A DNA stretch of 64,000 nucleotides from JANXMY01 sp964251675 (GCA_964251675.1 CAXUKS010000019.1:8550-72549); one strand, 5' to 3'. Shown: positions 1 to 10,112, counted from the stretch's first letter. Notes: generated by a model from the sequence alone, not told the origin. Translations and numbers: made by a program.

Positions 1-1
1 C

Positions 2-163
2 TGGCGCGGCAGGCTGACGCTGGGGATGGCGGCGCTGGCGCTGCTCGGCACGCTGGCCGGGCCGCAGACCGTGTGGGCGGACAAAAAAGACAAAGACAAG
101 GACGGCAAAGGCCCGATTGTCGGTCCGATTGTCATCAAGCCCGACGAGCCGAAAAAGAAGTAG
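2..163 (+). CDS. Small secreted Lys/Asp-rich protein (5' end outside window)
   Basis: The frame is open from the left edge to the TAG at 161-163. The visible 53 residues are a hydrophobic leader (MAALALLGTLAG) ending in a VWA-D signal-peptidase-like site, then a short charged tail of repeated Lys-Asp followed by a PIVGPIVIKP stretch and three terminal lysines. This looks like the end of a tiny exported protein. No family is recognised and the true start lies upstream. The composition is signal-peptide-like, so a real gene is likely although the function is unknown. Confidence 0.5.
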   Translation, partial: WRGRLTLGMAALALLGTLAGPQTVWADKKDKDKDGKGPIVGPIVIKPDEPKKK

Positions 164-171
164 CAGCGGGG

Positions 172-306
172 AGCCGGGGGTATAAAAGTATCTTAAAACC
201 CCCGGCAGGGAAATCTGACGCCCTGCCAGGCTAAAGATAGCAGAGTAAAGCTCTTCCGCCCGGAGGGCGGCTGAACTCAACTGCCAGGGGTTTCATACCC
301 CCGGCT
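172..306. repeat. Intergenic palindromic element, family A, divergent copy
   Basis: Arms of the type CCGGGGGT-ATAAAA...ACCCCCGGC begin and end this gene-free stretch, with further small hairpins inside (for example CCGCCCGGAGGGCGG). The same architecture recurs at 9370-9547 and 62189-62382. No coding potential is seen between 164 and 308. Confidence 0.6.
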
Positions 307-308
307 GC

Positions 309-1064
309 TTATGCCCCTAAAAACCGCTGACGCAGGGCGAGCAGGGCAAAGCGCGGCAGGGTCATCACCTTGCCGATCTTTTTGGGGTTCTTAGATAGTC
401 GGTACAGCCATTCCAGACTGCTCTGCTGCATCCACACCGGGGCGCGGGAAACGCGGCCTGAATGGACGTCGAACGACCCGCCGATTCCAATCAGCACCGG
501 CACGCCGAGGGCGGCCTTGTGCTGCTGTATCCACTTTTCCTGCTTGGGGATGCCAAACGCCACGAGCAGAACATCCGGGCGGGCGGCTTTGATTTCTTCG
601 ATAATCTGCGGCTCGTCGGCAGGCGTGAAAAACCCGTCGCGGGTACCGACAATGTCTGTGCCGGGAAATCGCTCCCGCATTTTGTTCGCCGCCTCGGCGG
701 CGACGCCCGGTGCGGCCCCAAAAAAGAAAATTCGCGTGCCGGTTTTCGCCGAGTCCCGGCACAGCGTCGCCACCAAATCCACCCCGGAAACTTTGTGCGT
801 GATCGGCGTGCCAAGCAGCCGCCCGGCCCACAAAATCCCTGCCCCGTCCGGGGTCACGAGGGCCGCCCCGTCTACTATCGCCTTTAATTCGGCATCCCCC
901 CGCGCCAGTACCGCCATGGACGCATCCGCCGTGACGATATGCGACGGCTCACCCGCCGCGACGAAGCCGTGAATGGCCGCCAGCGTCTCGTCCGCCGAAA
1001 CGCGGTCCACCCGCAGCCCTAAAATCCGCACACTGTTCTGCCCCTGCTCTGTCGTTTCAGCCAT
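309..1064 (-). CDS. WecG/TagA/CpsF-family glycosyltransferase
   Basis: 251 residues, the usual family length. Family landmarks are VTPDGAGILWA (70-80), the KVSGVDL block (91-97), LVAFGIPKQEKWI (167-179) and IGIGGSFDVHSGRVSRAP (192-209). Members transfer N-acetylmannosamine or N-acetylmannosaminuronate from UDP-sugars to lipid-linked GlcNAc in wall teichoic acid, enterobacterial common antigen or exopolysaccharide synthesis at the inner face of the membrane. No other polysaccharide genes adjoin it, so the product cannot be named. The ATG at 1064 is the first start in frame and no competing one is attractive. Confidence 0.88.
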   Translation of the reverse strand: MAETTEQGQNSVRILGLRVDRVSADETLAAIHGFVAAGEPSHIVTADASMAVLARGDAELKAIVDGAALVTPDGAGILWAGRLLGTPITHKVSGVDLVATLCRDSAKTGTRIFFFGAAPGVAAEAANKMRERFPGTDIVGTRDGFFTPADEPQIIEEIKAARPDVLLVAFGIPKQEKWIQQHKAALGVPVLIGIGGSFDVHSGRVSRAPVWMQQSSLEWLYRLSKNPKKIGKVMTLPRFALLALRQRFLGA

Positions 1065-1138
1065 GCGTTCATTCTAGCCGCGAAGGGGGGAGCGTGTCAA
1101 GAGGAGGCCCCCCGCTCCCCACCGGGTATACTTTCCCC

Positions 1139-2344
1139 ATGCTTCGCCGCGTTTCTGCCTTCCTATCTGCCCGCACCCTTGTCCTCGGCGTCCTGATTTT
1201 ACTGCCCCTCATTCCGCTGGCCCTGCTCTGCCAGGGGCGGTCGCCGTCGCGCTTTGACACCCTCAACCTGCCTGCATGGGAGCGGCACGCGCCGACCCCC
1301 GCACCGCGCCGGTTCCAGTATGCCCTGCCGCCCGCCGCGCCCGGCGCAATTGCGTTTCCTCATAACCCGTGGATTGCCGCACTCCGTCAGTCGCCGGACC
1401 CGAAAAGCGTCGCCGACGAAGGCGCGTGGCTGGAAGCCGCCTGCGTCTGGGGCCGCACCGACCCTGCCCTCGCGGCCAAGCAGGACCGCATAGCGACGCG
1501 CCTGCTGGCCGCACAGACGGATGCGGACTGGCTGGGCGGCGGCGACCGGGGCAGACCGCTGACACCGACGCAGTGGAACGCGCAGGGGCCGGGCCTGCGC
1601 GGACTGCTGGCGTGGTATGCGCTCACTAAAAACACGGCAGCGATTTATGCGGCCCTGTCGCTGAGCAGCCGGGCGCTGCCCCGGCTGGACGCTCACCCTG
1701 ACCCGACCTGGGCTGCGCCGCTGGCCCGGCTGTATGCCGAGACCGGCGACACGCGCTTTCTGCACGCGGCCCGGCGGCTGGCGTCTCCCGGCGATGGACT
1801 GGCGTGGTGTGCGCTCTATGAGGCTACCGGCGACACCGAGGCCCTGAGCGCCGCCGAACGCGCCTGGACCGCCACGCTGCCGGGGCAAATGTCCCCCCCT
1901 CTCGCCGCCGAGCTGCTGCTGCTGACAGGCCGCCCCGGCTGCGCCCGCGCTCTGGCCGCCGCGCCGCCGTCCGGCCCGGCGCTGGCCCGGATGGCCTGGA
2001 CACGCGCCCCGCAGGGGGTGGCGGTGCAGACCCCGGCGCCGTGTTCGGCCACTTTTCGGACCGTGCATCTGATGCAGGCGGCAGACAAGATGGGGACGCG
2101 GACAATTGCTGTCCGCGTCCCCCAACCGACTGCGTTCAAACTGCGCGTCTTCCTGCCACCCGGCCCGCCCGTGCGTGTGCTGCTGAATGGCAAAGCGCAG
2201 AGCATCGCGGCGCCGCCCGGCGGCTACGCGGTCCTGCTGCGCCGCTGGCGGGACGGGGATGCGGTGACGATTGTAGCCACGCCCGGCACTAAAAGTGCCG
2301 GTCTACTAGCAAACGGAAAAAGTCGCTCCGCGACTCAAGATTAG
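1139..2344 (+). CDS. Secreted GH127 (beta-L-arabinofuranosidase)-like protein
   Basis: I start at ATG 1139 because a TATACT -10 box (1127-1132) lies 6 nt upstream, which would give a leaderless mRNA; the frame also reads back to 1094. The N-terminus has a membrane anchor/signal (LVLGVLILLPLIPLALLC). The middle is an alpha-helical repeat region with LYAETGDTRFLHAARRL, typical of six-hairpin glycosidases. The end (FKLRVFLP...VLLNGKA...LRRWRDGDAVTIV) matches the beta-domain style of DUF1680/GH127 enzymes. At about 401 aa it is shorter than most GH127 proteins, and no catalytic Glu/Cys set could be assigned. The last about 20 residues are encoded by an intergenic-type repeat (2286-2426). Confidence 0.6.
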   Translation: MLRRVSAFLSARTLVLGVLILLPLIPLALLCQGRSPSRFDTLNLPAWERHAPTPAPRRFQYALPPAAPGAIAFPHNPWIAALRQSPDPKSVADEGAWLEAACVWGRTDPALAAKQDRIATRLLAAQTDADWLGGGDRGRPLTPTQWNAQGPGLRGLLAWYALTKNTAAIYAALSLSSRALPRLDAHPDPTWAAPLARLYAETGDTRFLHAARRLASPGDGLAWCALYEATGDTEALSAAERAWTATLPGQMSPPLAAELLLLTGRPGCARALAAAPPSGPALARMAWTRAPQGVAVQTPAPCSATFRTVHLMQAADKMGTRTIAVRVPQPTAFKLRVFLPPGPPVRVLLNGKAQSIAAPPGGYAVLLRRWRDGDAVTIVATPGTKSAGLLANGKSRSATQD

Positions 2345-2426
2345 GTTCACGCGGGCTGTTCCTGTTTCCTGAGTCGCGGAGCGACTTTCTCGTCTTACTA
2401 ATAGACCGGCACTTTTAGTGCCGGGT
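2286..2426. repeat. Long inverted repeat between convergent genes
   Basis: The left arm (CCCGGCACTAAAAGTGCCGG, then further bases ending AGTCGCTCCGCGACTCA) is matched by a near-perfect reverse complement on the right (TGAGTCGCGGAGCGACTT... CCGGCACTTTTAGTGCCGGG). Each outer arm is itself palindromic. The left arm is translated as the C-terminal tail of the preceding gene. It may act as a bidirectional terminator for the convergent genes. Confidence 0.7.
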
Positions 2427-2428
2427 TC

Positions 2429-3769
<1,341 letters not shown>

Positions 3770-3873
3770 GGAAGGTCCTTTCCAGGGATCAGCGCGGTCG
3801 TTCACAGGCAAAAACTTCCATAGTATACCCATTCAGGCGGCTCATATCGTCGTTCGACCTGTGCGCTTTGCCA

Positions 3874-4305
3874 TCAGATATAAAATCTCCCGGTGTAAAA
3901 TCTGGTAAGAGCCAGCGATAGTGCCAACCTGCCCACAGGCAAAGGACAAAGGCAGAGCGCCAGCCCAACAAGCTCCCAGAAGATAGACAGTCCGAGTTTT
4001 CGGCGACGCCACATCTGCCAGACCACGAACGGGACGCCTAGAGCAAGGGCCAGCGCGGCGGCGGCTTTCACTTCAGAAAACAGCGCAACGTCATGACCGA
4101 AAGGTGAAATCCCTCTGAACACAGGCTCTCTTAGGTTTTCCAGCGCTGGTCCGCAGGCCGCGAGATTGAAAGCCAGAGCAAGGCAGAGAGCGGGCCGGAA
4201 ATGGCGCTGTATGCGAACTGGCAGAGCAGTGTCGGGGGCATTCCGGGGCGGCGGAGGCCAGACTGTCCCGGACGACGGGGGCGTTTCCGTCTGACGATCA
4301 TTCAT
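3874..4305 (-). CDS. Small membrane protein, unknown function
   Basis: 143 residues with a Pro-rich N-terminus and three or four hydrophobic stretches (LCLALAFNLAACG, AAAALALALGVPFVVWQMW, SIFWELVGLALCLC, GRLALSLAL), suggesting an integral membrane protein. A TACACT -10 with upstream TGG (extended -10; 4313-4318) ends 7 nt before the ATG at 4305, supporting this start and leaderless expression. No family recognised. Confidence 0.5.
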   Translation of the reverse strand: MNDRQTETPPSSGTVWPPPPRNAPDTALPVRIQRHFRPALCLALAFNLAACGPALENLREPVFRGISPFGHDVALFSEVKAAAALALALGVPFVVWQMWRRRKLGLSIFWELVGLALCLCPLPVGRLALSLALTRFYTGRFYI

Positions 4306-4404
4306 GCCTCAGAGTGTACCAGCACCCATACTGAAAAATCAGGCCGGGCGGCAAAGGTTCGCCTGGCCGGGAACTCCCCCGGCCTTCCTTCCTGTTGACA
4401 CGGC

Positions 4405-5247
4405 ATGACTGCTTTGCCTGAACTTCTCCCGTTGCCCGAACTGCTGACCGAACGCTACGGCGCAAATGCACCCACCCTTCCCGCTGATGCTGACAGCCCA
4501 GTGGTTCGCACACTGCTGGCGCATAAATCTGTGCGGCACTACGCCCCTACCCCGCTGCCGCCGGGAACGCTGGAAGCTCTGGGCGCGGCGGCGCAAAGCG
4601 CGGCGTCTTCGTCCAACCTGCAAACGTGGAGCGTCGTGGTGGTGTCGGACCCGGAGCACAAGGCCGAGGCGGCGCGGCTGTCCGGGGACCAGGAGTTTAT
4701 TCGGCAGGCTCCCCTGTTTCTCGTCTTCTGCGCCGACCTCGCCCGCCTCACCGCCGTGTCCGAGCGCGAGGGCCTGCCGGGCGCGGGGCTGGACTATTTA
4801 GAGCTGTACCAGACCGCTGTGATTGATGCCGCGCTGGCCGCGCAGAATGCTGCCGTCGCCGCTGAGAGCATGGGGCTGGGCATCTGTTATGTGGGGGGGG
4901 CCAGAAACCACCCGCAGGAGCTGGCCGCGCTGCTGCACCTGCCCCGGCGAGTCGTGGCCCTGTTCGGCCTGACCGTGGGCGTTCCTGCCGCGGACGACAC
5001 CGCGCAAATCAAGCCGCGCCTGCCGCAGCGGGGCCTTATTCATGCCGAGGTCTACGATGCGGGGGAACGAGACGAGGCTGTCGCCGAGTACAATGAGACA
5101 ATGCGCGGCTTTTACGAATCGCAGAAGATGAACGTGGAAGGAACCTGGGCGCGGCATTCGGCCAAGCGGGTGGCTGGTCCCGAGGCGCTGTCAGGCCGCG
5201 ACATCTGGCACGCGATGCTGCAGGAGCGCGGGTTTGGATTGAAGTAG
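4405..5247 (+). CDS. NfsA/FRP-type nitroreductase
   Basis: FMN-dependent NAD(P)H oxidoreductase. The N-terminal HKSVRHYAPTPLPPGTLEALGAAAQSAASSSNLQTW is the FMN-phosphate site of the oxygen-insensitive nitroreductase/flavin reductase group. ESMGLGICYVGGARN and LFGLTVGVP follow the family order. At 280 aa it fits NfsA-like proteins (about 240-280). Substrates are typically quinones, nitroaromatics or flavins. No clear ribosome site precedes ATG 4405, so the exact start is uncertain. It is unlinked to the downstream hydrolase, from which a long hairpin separates it. Confidence 0.85.
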   Translation: MTALPELLPLPELLTERYGANAPTLPADADSPVVRTLLAHKSVRHYAPTPLPPGTLEALGAAAQSAASSSNLQTWSVVVVSDPEHKAEAARLSGDQEFIRQAPLFLVFCADLARLTAVSEREGLPGAGLDYLELYQTAVIDAALAAQNAAVAAESMGLGICYVGGARNHPQELAALLHLPRRVVALFGLTVGVPAADDTAQIKPRLPQRGLIHAEVYDAGERDEAVAEYNETMRGFYESQKMNVEGTWARHSAKRVAGPEALSGRDIWHAMLQERGFGLK

Positions 5248-5248
5248 G

Positions 5249-5414
5249 AGACCTACCACCTTGTTCCCTCGTTCCTCGGTCACAGGGTCCTCCCTAAAGG
5301 GAGGATTAGGAGCGGATAGGACGAGAAGTGCTGGCCCTCGCCCTTCGGCATTGTCTTAATCTCCCTTTAGGGAGGACCCTGTGACCGAGGAACGAGGGAA
5401 CAAGGTGGTAGGTC
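5249..5414. repeat. Intergenic inverted repeat, family B
   Basis: A left arm beginning GACCTACCACCTTGTTCCC and ending CTCCCTAAAGGGAGG is repeated as its reverse complement at 5357-5414, giving a potential stem of about 55 bp with a loop near 5310-5356. Related full or half copies lie at 12624, 24792, 27578 and 63453. It fills the gap between a gene end and the next ribosome site. Confidence 0.8.
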
Positions 5415-5462
5415 TGCGAAATACAGAGCGCGAACACAGACAGACATCAAGGAGAAGCACAC

Positions 5463-6302
5463 ATGACCGAAATTACGCGGCGCGACTTTGTCAAAGCTAC
5501 AGTACAGACCACGCTGGCGGCGGGGTTTGCACTGGCGGTGCAGCCGGTGTCGGCGCAGACGATCCATACCCCGGACACGGGGCTGACTGTCGGCGAAGTC
5601 CAGATACCGACGGCGGACGGGAAAATCCCTGCCTACTATGCCATGCCCGCCGGGGGGAAAAACCTGCCGACCATTCTGGTGGTGCAGGAGATTTTCGGCG
5701 TTCATGAGCATATCAAGGACGTCTGCCGCCGCTTTGCCAAACAGGGCTATCTGGCTGTCGCCCCGTCGCTGTTTGCGCGGCAGGGGGACGTGTCGCAGGT
5801 GGCAAGTATTGACCAGATTATGCCTATCGTCAAAAAAGTCCCCGACGCGCAGGTGATGACGGATTTGGACTCTACGGTGGCGTGGGCCAAAAACTCCGGT
5901 CATGCGAACACGGCCAAGCTGGGCATCACGGGCTTCTGCTGGGGCGGGCGGATCGTGTGGCTCTATGCCGAGCATAACCCGAGTGTCAAGGCAGGAGTGG
6001 CATGGTACGGCCGCGTGACGGGGGACACGGACCCGCTGCACCCGAAGAACCCGATTGACCTGGCCGGGGAACTTCATGCGCCCGTGCTGGGGTTATACGG
6101 CGGGCAGGATAACGGCATCACGCAGGAGTCGCTGGCGCAGATGCAGGTTGCCCTGAAAGCCGCCCACAAGACGGCGCAGATTGTGGTTTACCCGGACGCC
6201 GGGCACGGCTTCCACGCGGACTACCGGCCCTCGTACAACAAAAAAGACGCCGCCGACGGCGATGCCAAGATGTACGCCTGGCTCAAAAGCCACGGGGTTT
6301 AG
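5463..6302 (+). CDS. Dienelactone hydrolase family protein with Tat signal
   Basis: 279 residues. The N-terminus MTEITRRDFVKA is a twin-arginine signal followed by a hydrophobic stretch and a VSAQ cleavage-like site, so the enzyme is probably exported folded. The mature part is an alpha/beta hydrolase of the dienelactone hydrolase type: nucleophile Cys159 in GFCWGG, acid around Asp217 in GGQDNG, and His248 in GHGFH. The family hydrolyses carboxymethylenebutenolide, but exported members probably act on other esters or lactones. A good AAGGAGAAG ribosome site precedes ATG 5463. Confidence 0.9.
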   Translation: MTEITRRDFVKATVQTTLAAGFALAVQPVSAQTIHTPDTGLTVGEVQIPTADGKIPAYYAMPAGGKNLPTILVVQEIFGVHEHIKDVCRRFAKQGYLAVAPSLFARQGDVSQVASIDQIMPIVKKVPDAQVMTDLDSTVAWAKNSGHANTAKLGITGFCWGGRIVWLYAEHNPSVKAGVAWYGRVTGDTDPLHPKNPIDLAGELHAPVLGLYGGQDNGITQESLAQMQVALKAAHKTAQIVVYPDAGHGFHADYRPSYNKKDAADGDAKMYAWLKSHGV

Positions 6303-6425
6303 ACCCCTCCCGGCAAGCGAGCTTGCCACCCTCCCCTATCAAGGGAGGGTTCACTTCGCGGCCTCTTCCGGCTTCTTGAAGCCCTTTCCTGACAAGGGAG
6401 GGAGCGCGGGACGAGCGGGAGGGGT
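6303..6425. repeat. Intergenic C-rich inverted repeat, family E
   Basis: ACCCCTCCCG at the left and CGGGAGGGG at the right bracket nested pairs such as CCCTCCCCTATCAAGGGAGGG. There is no coding content. Similar C-rich palindromic spacers occur at 44595-44713 and 47452-47545. Confidence 0.5.
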
Positions 6426-6456
6426 TCTTTATCACACTACACAGGAGACACACGTC

Positions 6457-6882
6457 ATGCCCACACGCAACGCAGACGCCCAATGGTCGGGCGGCCTCAA
6501 AGACGGCTCAGGAACAATGAAGCTGGGAAGCGGGGCCTTCGAAGGCCCATTCTCGTTTAAGACCCGCATGGAAGAAGGCACGGGGACGAACCCCGAAGAG
6601 CTGCTCGGAGCCGCCCACGCGGGCTGCTATTCCATGCAGTTCTCCGCCATGCTAGAACACGCAGGCTTTCCGCCGGAGCGCATCCACACGGCGGCGAAAG
6701 TTCACTTCGGCCCGGTCGACGGCGGCTTTGCCATCACGAGCATTGACTTGATCGTGGAAGGCACCGTCCCCGGCATCAGCGCGGATCAGTTCCAGGAGCT
6801 GGCGCAGGCCGCTAAAACAAGCTGCCCGGTGTCTAAAGCCCTGGCAAGCACAGAGATCACGCTGGACGCCAAGCTGGTTTAA
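6457..6882 (+). CDS. OsmC-family peroxiredoxin
   Basis: 141 residues starting at ATG 6457 after an ACAGGAGA ribosome site; the frame is open further upstream only through repeat sequence. The OsmC fold is recognised by GTNPEELLGAAHAGCYSMQFS with Cys57, a second Cys123 in TSCPVSKAL, and the preceding SIDLIVEGTVPGI. The two cysteines reduce organic hydroperoxides, usually with dihydrolipoamide recycling. Cytosolic stress protein. It ends just before a strong bidirectional hairpin shared with the convergent TetR gene. Confidence 0.93.
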   Translation: MPTRNADAQWSGGLKDGSGTMKLGSGAFEGPFSFKTRMEEGTGTNPEELLGAAHAGCYSMQFSAMLEHAGFPPERIHTAAKVHFGPVDGGFAITSIDLIVEGTVPGISADQFQELAQAAKTSCPVSKALASTEITLDAKLV

Positions 6883-6890
6883 GCGAGACG

Positions 6891-6928
6891 AAAAACAGCC
6901 CCAGCTTTTAATAGCCGGGGCTGTTTTT
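6891..6928. terminator. Bidirectional rho-independent terminator
   Basis: AAAAACAGCCCC(A)GC pairs with GC(C)GGGGCTGTTTTT around an 8-nt loop, giving U-runs in both directions between the convergent OsmC and TetR genes. Confidence 0.85.
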
Positions 6929-6940
6929 GCCGCTCTCCTA

Positions 6941-7543
6941 TTAGTCCAGATGCCCGACCATGCTGCGGATAACGCCCTGCACAAAGGCTTCGTCGAGAGG
7001 CTTGCGGGAAAACCAGCGGCGGTAAAAAAAGGGGGCCAGGAGCGCATCCGCGAACGCGGCGGGGTCGTGGTCCGGCGGCAGCTCGCCGCGCTGACGGGCA
7101 TGCTCGGCGGCGGCGATAAACGGGACCAGAAACCGTGTGTGCATTTCTGCCAGCAGGCCAGCCATGTCCGGGTCGTGCTCGGCGGCGTCGATGACCGAGG
7201 GCATCACCGTGGCGCCGCGTGACGATTGCAGCTTGTGAGCCAGATAGGCCACAAGCGTCGTGACATCGCCGCGCAGGCTTCCGGTGTCTGTCTGCTCCGG
7301 CCAGGAGTTGAGATGCGAGCAGGCATCCAGCAGCAGCGCCGACCGCGACGGCCAGTGCCGGTAAATAGTTGTTTTGGAGACGCCCGAGCGCCGCGAGACT
7401 TCATCCACGCTGAAGCCGACGATGCCTTCTTCGGACATCAGCTCCTGCGTGGCGGCAAGGACGATTTCCCGCGACCGCTGCACCCGTTTGTCGGTGGGTT
7501 TCTCAGTGGGTTTATCTGTGTCAGAAATTTGTTTTGTATTCAC
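6941..7543 (-). CDS. TetR/AcrR-family repressor
   Basis: 200 residues. The N-terminal helix-turn-helix is FSVDEVSRRSGVSKTTIYRHWPSR (about 44-67), followed by a helical ligand-binding domain. The start is GTG at 7543. It is divergent from a DHA2 exporter, and the intergenic region holds a perfect 21-bp palindrome (7558-7578), so it most likely represses the exporter until a drug-like ligand binds. Confidence 0.92.
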   Translation of the reverse strand: MNTKQISDTDKPTEKPTDKRVQRSREIVLAATQELMSEEGIVGFSVDEVSRRSGVSKTTIYRHWPSRSALLLDACSHLNSWPEQTDTGSLRGDVTTLVAYLAHKLQSSRGATVMPSVIDAAEHDPDMAGLLAEMHTRFLVPFIAAAEHARQRGELPPDHDPAAFADALLAPFFYRRWFSRKPLDEAFVQGVIRSMVGHLD

Positions 7544-7545
7544 GG

Positions 7546-7578
7546 TTGACTTTTAACGATACGATACGGTATCGTATC
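7546..7578 (+). promoter_or_regulatory. Exporter promoter with TetR operator
   Basis: TTGACT (7546-7551) is a -35, with a -10-like TATCGT at 7570-7575. A perfect palindrome GATACGATAC-G-GTATCGTATC (7558-7578) covers the spacer and -10, the expected position for TetR repression of the exporter. The site lies 15 nt before the divergent repressor's start codon. Confidence 0.8.
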
Positions 7579-7650
7579 ATAACTCACTGGAGACTATTTT
7601 CTATCATACCCGCTGCGCTCTGCAAAACAGACACTGGAAACGAGATTTTT

Positions 7651-9285
7651 ATGGCCGTCACCACGCGCCGCCCGGAACGGGCGGCCCCAAGCACTCCTGC
7701 CAATGATGCCGCCCCGGAAGCCGCCGCGCCATCGGAAGTCAGCCCGTACCGCTGGATTATTCTGGTGGGCCTGATCAGCGCCGTCATCATGGAGGCGCTG
7801 GACACGACGATTATCAATGTCGCCCTGCCGCAGATGGGCGGCAACCTGGGGGCGACGCCCAACGAGATCGGCTGGGTCTCGACGGGCTACATTTTGAGCG
7901 TTGTGATTATCCTGCCGCTGACCGCGTGGCTGGCCGCCCGGTTCGGGCGCAAGAAATATCTAGTCACCTCTATTCTGGTGTTTATTATCGCGTCGTTCTT
8001 TTGCGGCACGTCGCGCTCGCTGGGCGAGCTGATTTTCTGGCGCGTCGTGCAGGGCATCGGCGGCGGGGCGCTGCTGTCTACGGCGCAGGCGACGCTGCTG
8101 GAAATCTTTCCGCCCAATCAGCAGGGGCTGGTGCAGTCCCTGTTCGGGCTGGGGGTTGTGGTCGCCCCGGCGGTCGCGCCGATGCTGGGCGGCTGGCTGA
8201 CCGACAACTATTCCTGGCCCTGGGTCTTTTTCGTCAACGTCCCGATTGGCCTCGTGTCGGCATTTCTGGTGACGACGTATCTGCAGGACTCGCGCTACAC
8301 CAATGCCTCGGCGGGCAGCGTGGACTGGGCGGGGATTGGCCTGCTGGCGGTGGGCCTCGCCTCGCTGCAATATGTCCTGCAGGAAGGGCAGCTTCAGGAC
8401 TGGTTCGGCAGCGCCTTAATCACGAAGCTCGCCATTCTGGCCGGGTTGGCGCTGGCAGGCTTTGTGGCCTGGGAGCTATGGCCGACCAATACGAAGCCCG
8501 CCGTGAACCTGCGCGTTCTGAAAGACCGGAACCTGCTGGGCGGCTCGCTGCTGGGCGCGGCGATGGGCTTTGGGCTGACCGGGGGATTGTTTATCTTCCC
8601 GCTGTTCGTGCAGGGTATTCTGGGCTTCACGGCGACGGAGACGGGCTTTGTGCTGTTTCCGGCAGGCGTTGCCATCTTGTTCGGCATCGGTGTCTGCGGG
8701 ACGTTGATTCAGAAAGGGGTGGACCCGCGCCTCTTGATTGCCTTTGGCATTGGCGTCTTTATGGTGGCAAACTGGGATTTAGGGCATCTCAGCCCGCAGA
8801 GCGACGCCCTGTCCACGCAGTTTGGGCAAATCCTGCGCGGCCTCGGCATTGGTTTTTTGTTTATCCCCGTGTCCGTCACGGCGTATTCCACGCTGAAAGG
8901 CGCTCAAATCGCGCAGGGCACGGCGCTCTGGAACCTGTCTTTGCAGCTTGGCGGCAGCCTGGGCATCGCGGCTCTCAATACCTATGTCGTCAACATGACG
9001 GCGTTCCACCGAGCGATCTTGACAAGCGGCGTGACTTCGGGCAATGCGCCCTTTTCCGAGCGGCAGGCGGGGCTGGCCCAATCGCTGGTGGCGCACGGCT
9101 ACAGCCCGGACCAGGCCCACAGGACGGCCCTGAGCATTCTGGACACTCTGGTGCAGTCGCAGGCATCCACGCTGGCCTACAACAATGCCTTCGTGCTGAT
9201 TGGCGCCCTGTTCGCCTTTGCCTTCCCCATCATTCTGCTCCTGAAGCGTCCCGCCCCCGGCGCGGCCCCGCCGCCAATGCACTAG
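7651..9285 (+). CDS. DHA2 (EmrB/QacA) family MFS exporter
   Basis: About 544 residues from ATG 7651; the upstream open frame to 7534 runs through the promoter and is not used. DHA2 landmarks are LDTTIINVALPQM, GWVSTGYILS, ARFGRKK and GGWLTDNYSWPWVFFVNVPIG; the length and hydrophobicity fit 14 membrane helices. Proton-driven multidrug efflux in the inner membrane. Controlled by the divergent TetR protein. A paralogue sits at 42925-44592 under a MarR gene. Confidence 0.93.
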   Translation: MAVTTRRPERAAPSTPANDAAPEAAAPSEVSPYRWIILVGLISAVIMEALDTTIINVALPQMGGNLGATPNEIGWVSTGYILSVVIILPLTAWLAARFGRKKYLVTSILVFIIASFFCGTSRSLGELIFWRVVQGIGGGALLSTAQATLLEIFPPNQQGLVQSLFGLGVVVAPAVAPMLGGWLTDNYSWPWVFFVNVPIGLVSAFLVTTYLQDSRYTNASAGSVDWAGIGLLAVGLASLQYVLQEGQLQDWFGSALITKLAILAGLALAGFVAWELWPTNTKPAVNLRVLKDRNLLGGSLLGAAMGFGLTGGLFIFPLFVQGILGFTATETGFVLFPAGVAILFGIGVCGTLIQKGVDPRLLIAFGIGVFMVANWDLGHLSPQSDALSTQFGQILRGLGIGFLFIPVSVTAYSTLKGAQIAQGTALWNLSLQLGGSLGIAALNTYVVNMTAFHRAILTSGVTSGNAPFSERQAGLAQSLVAHGYSPDQAHRTALSILDTLVQSQASTLAYNNAFVLIGALFAFAFPIILLLKRPAPGAAPPPMH

Positions 9286-9369
9286 CCTTCAGGGATGTTT
9301 GGCTAACAATCGGGAGATGTTTGGCGAGGTGCTTCAGCGCTGTATGATTTGGCATGACGTTGTTGCGCC

Positions 9370-9547
9370 AAGTGCCGGGGGTGTGAAAACCCCCGGCAGG
9401 GAAGCACCCTTTGGGTGAAGAAGAAATCTGTGTAGGGGCGCTGCTTGCTGCGCCCTCTTTGCTGCCTCTTTGCTGCGCCCTCTTTGTTGCCTCTCTGTGT
9501 CCGAAGGACATTTCCTTGCCGGGGGTTTTCACACCCCCGGCACTTGG
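9370..9547. repeat. Intergenic palindromic element, family A, full copy
   Basis: Order of parts: hairpin GTGCCGGGGGTGTG/AAAACCCCCGGC, mini-hairpin CACCCTTTGGGTG, a spacer with two copies of TTTGCTGC-type units, mini-hairpin GTCCGAAGGAC, then the inverted CCGGGGGTTTTCACACCCCCGGCAC. The same order is found at 62189-62382. It fills the gap between exporter and cupin genes. Confidence 0.8.
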
Positions 9548-9584
9548 CCCGGCGTCATTCAGCATCATTCTTTAGGAGTAACCC

Positions 9585-10112
9585 ATGAGCGAGACCCCAA
9601 CCATTCCGCCTGACGACCCGCAGCGGTCTCTCACACTGGCCCGGCCCGAGACGGACCCAAGTTTGCCCCACCTCGGGATCGTGGGTGACACCTACACCAT
9701 TCTGCTGTCGGGAGCAGACACCGCAGGCCGGTACTGCCTGATTGATATGCATGTCCCGCCCGGCGGCGGCCCCGGCTCGCACCGGCACGATTTTGAAGAG
9801 ACGTTTATCCTGCAGGAAGGCGAGATCGAAGCGACGTTCCGGGGCGAAAAGTCGGTTGTCCGCACCGGGGAAACGCTCCATATCCCCGCGAACGCCCCGC
9901 ATCAGTTCCACAACGCCAGCGACCAACCTGCGCGTCTGCTCTGTATTTGTGCTCCCGCCGGGCAGGACGAGTACTTCCACAATATCGGTGTCCCGGTCGC
10001 CACCCGCACCGCCCCACCCCCGCCGCTCGACGCCGACGCGCAGGCGGCATTCATAGCAAAAGCCCAGGCCCTTGCCCCGAAGTACCACACAGAGCTGCTC
10101 CCGGAGGCGTGA
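9585..10112 (+). CDS. Cupin-domain protein
   Basis: 175 residues after a TTAGGAGT ribosome site. Single conserved beta-barrel: PGGGPGSHRHDFEETFILQEGEIEA contains the metal-binding H-x-H...E set of cupin motif 1, and HIPANAPHQFHN is motif 2 with its His. Such small cupins are metal-dependent oxygenases, isomerases or binding proteins; nothing in the sequence fixes a substrate. Flanked by unrelated genes. Confidence 0.88.
   Translation: MSETPTIPPDDPQRSLTLARPETDPSLPHLGIVGDTYTILLSGADTAGRYCLIDMHVPPGGGPGSHRHDFEETFILQEGEIEATFRGEKSVVRTGETLHIPANAPHQFHNASDQPARLLCICAPAGQDEYFHNIGVPVATRTAPPPPLDADAQAAFIAKAQALAPKYHTELLPEA

Noticed and set aside
3770..3873. SAH or SAM riboswitch before ahcY
   Set aside because: The leader is only about 50 nt and shows no matching stem arrangement.
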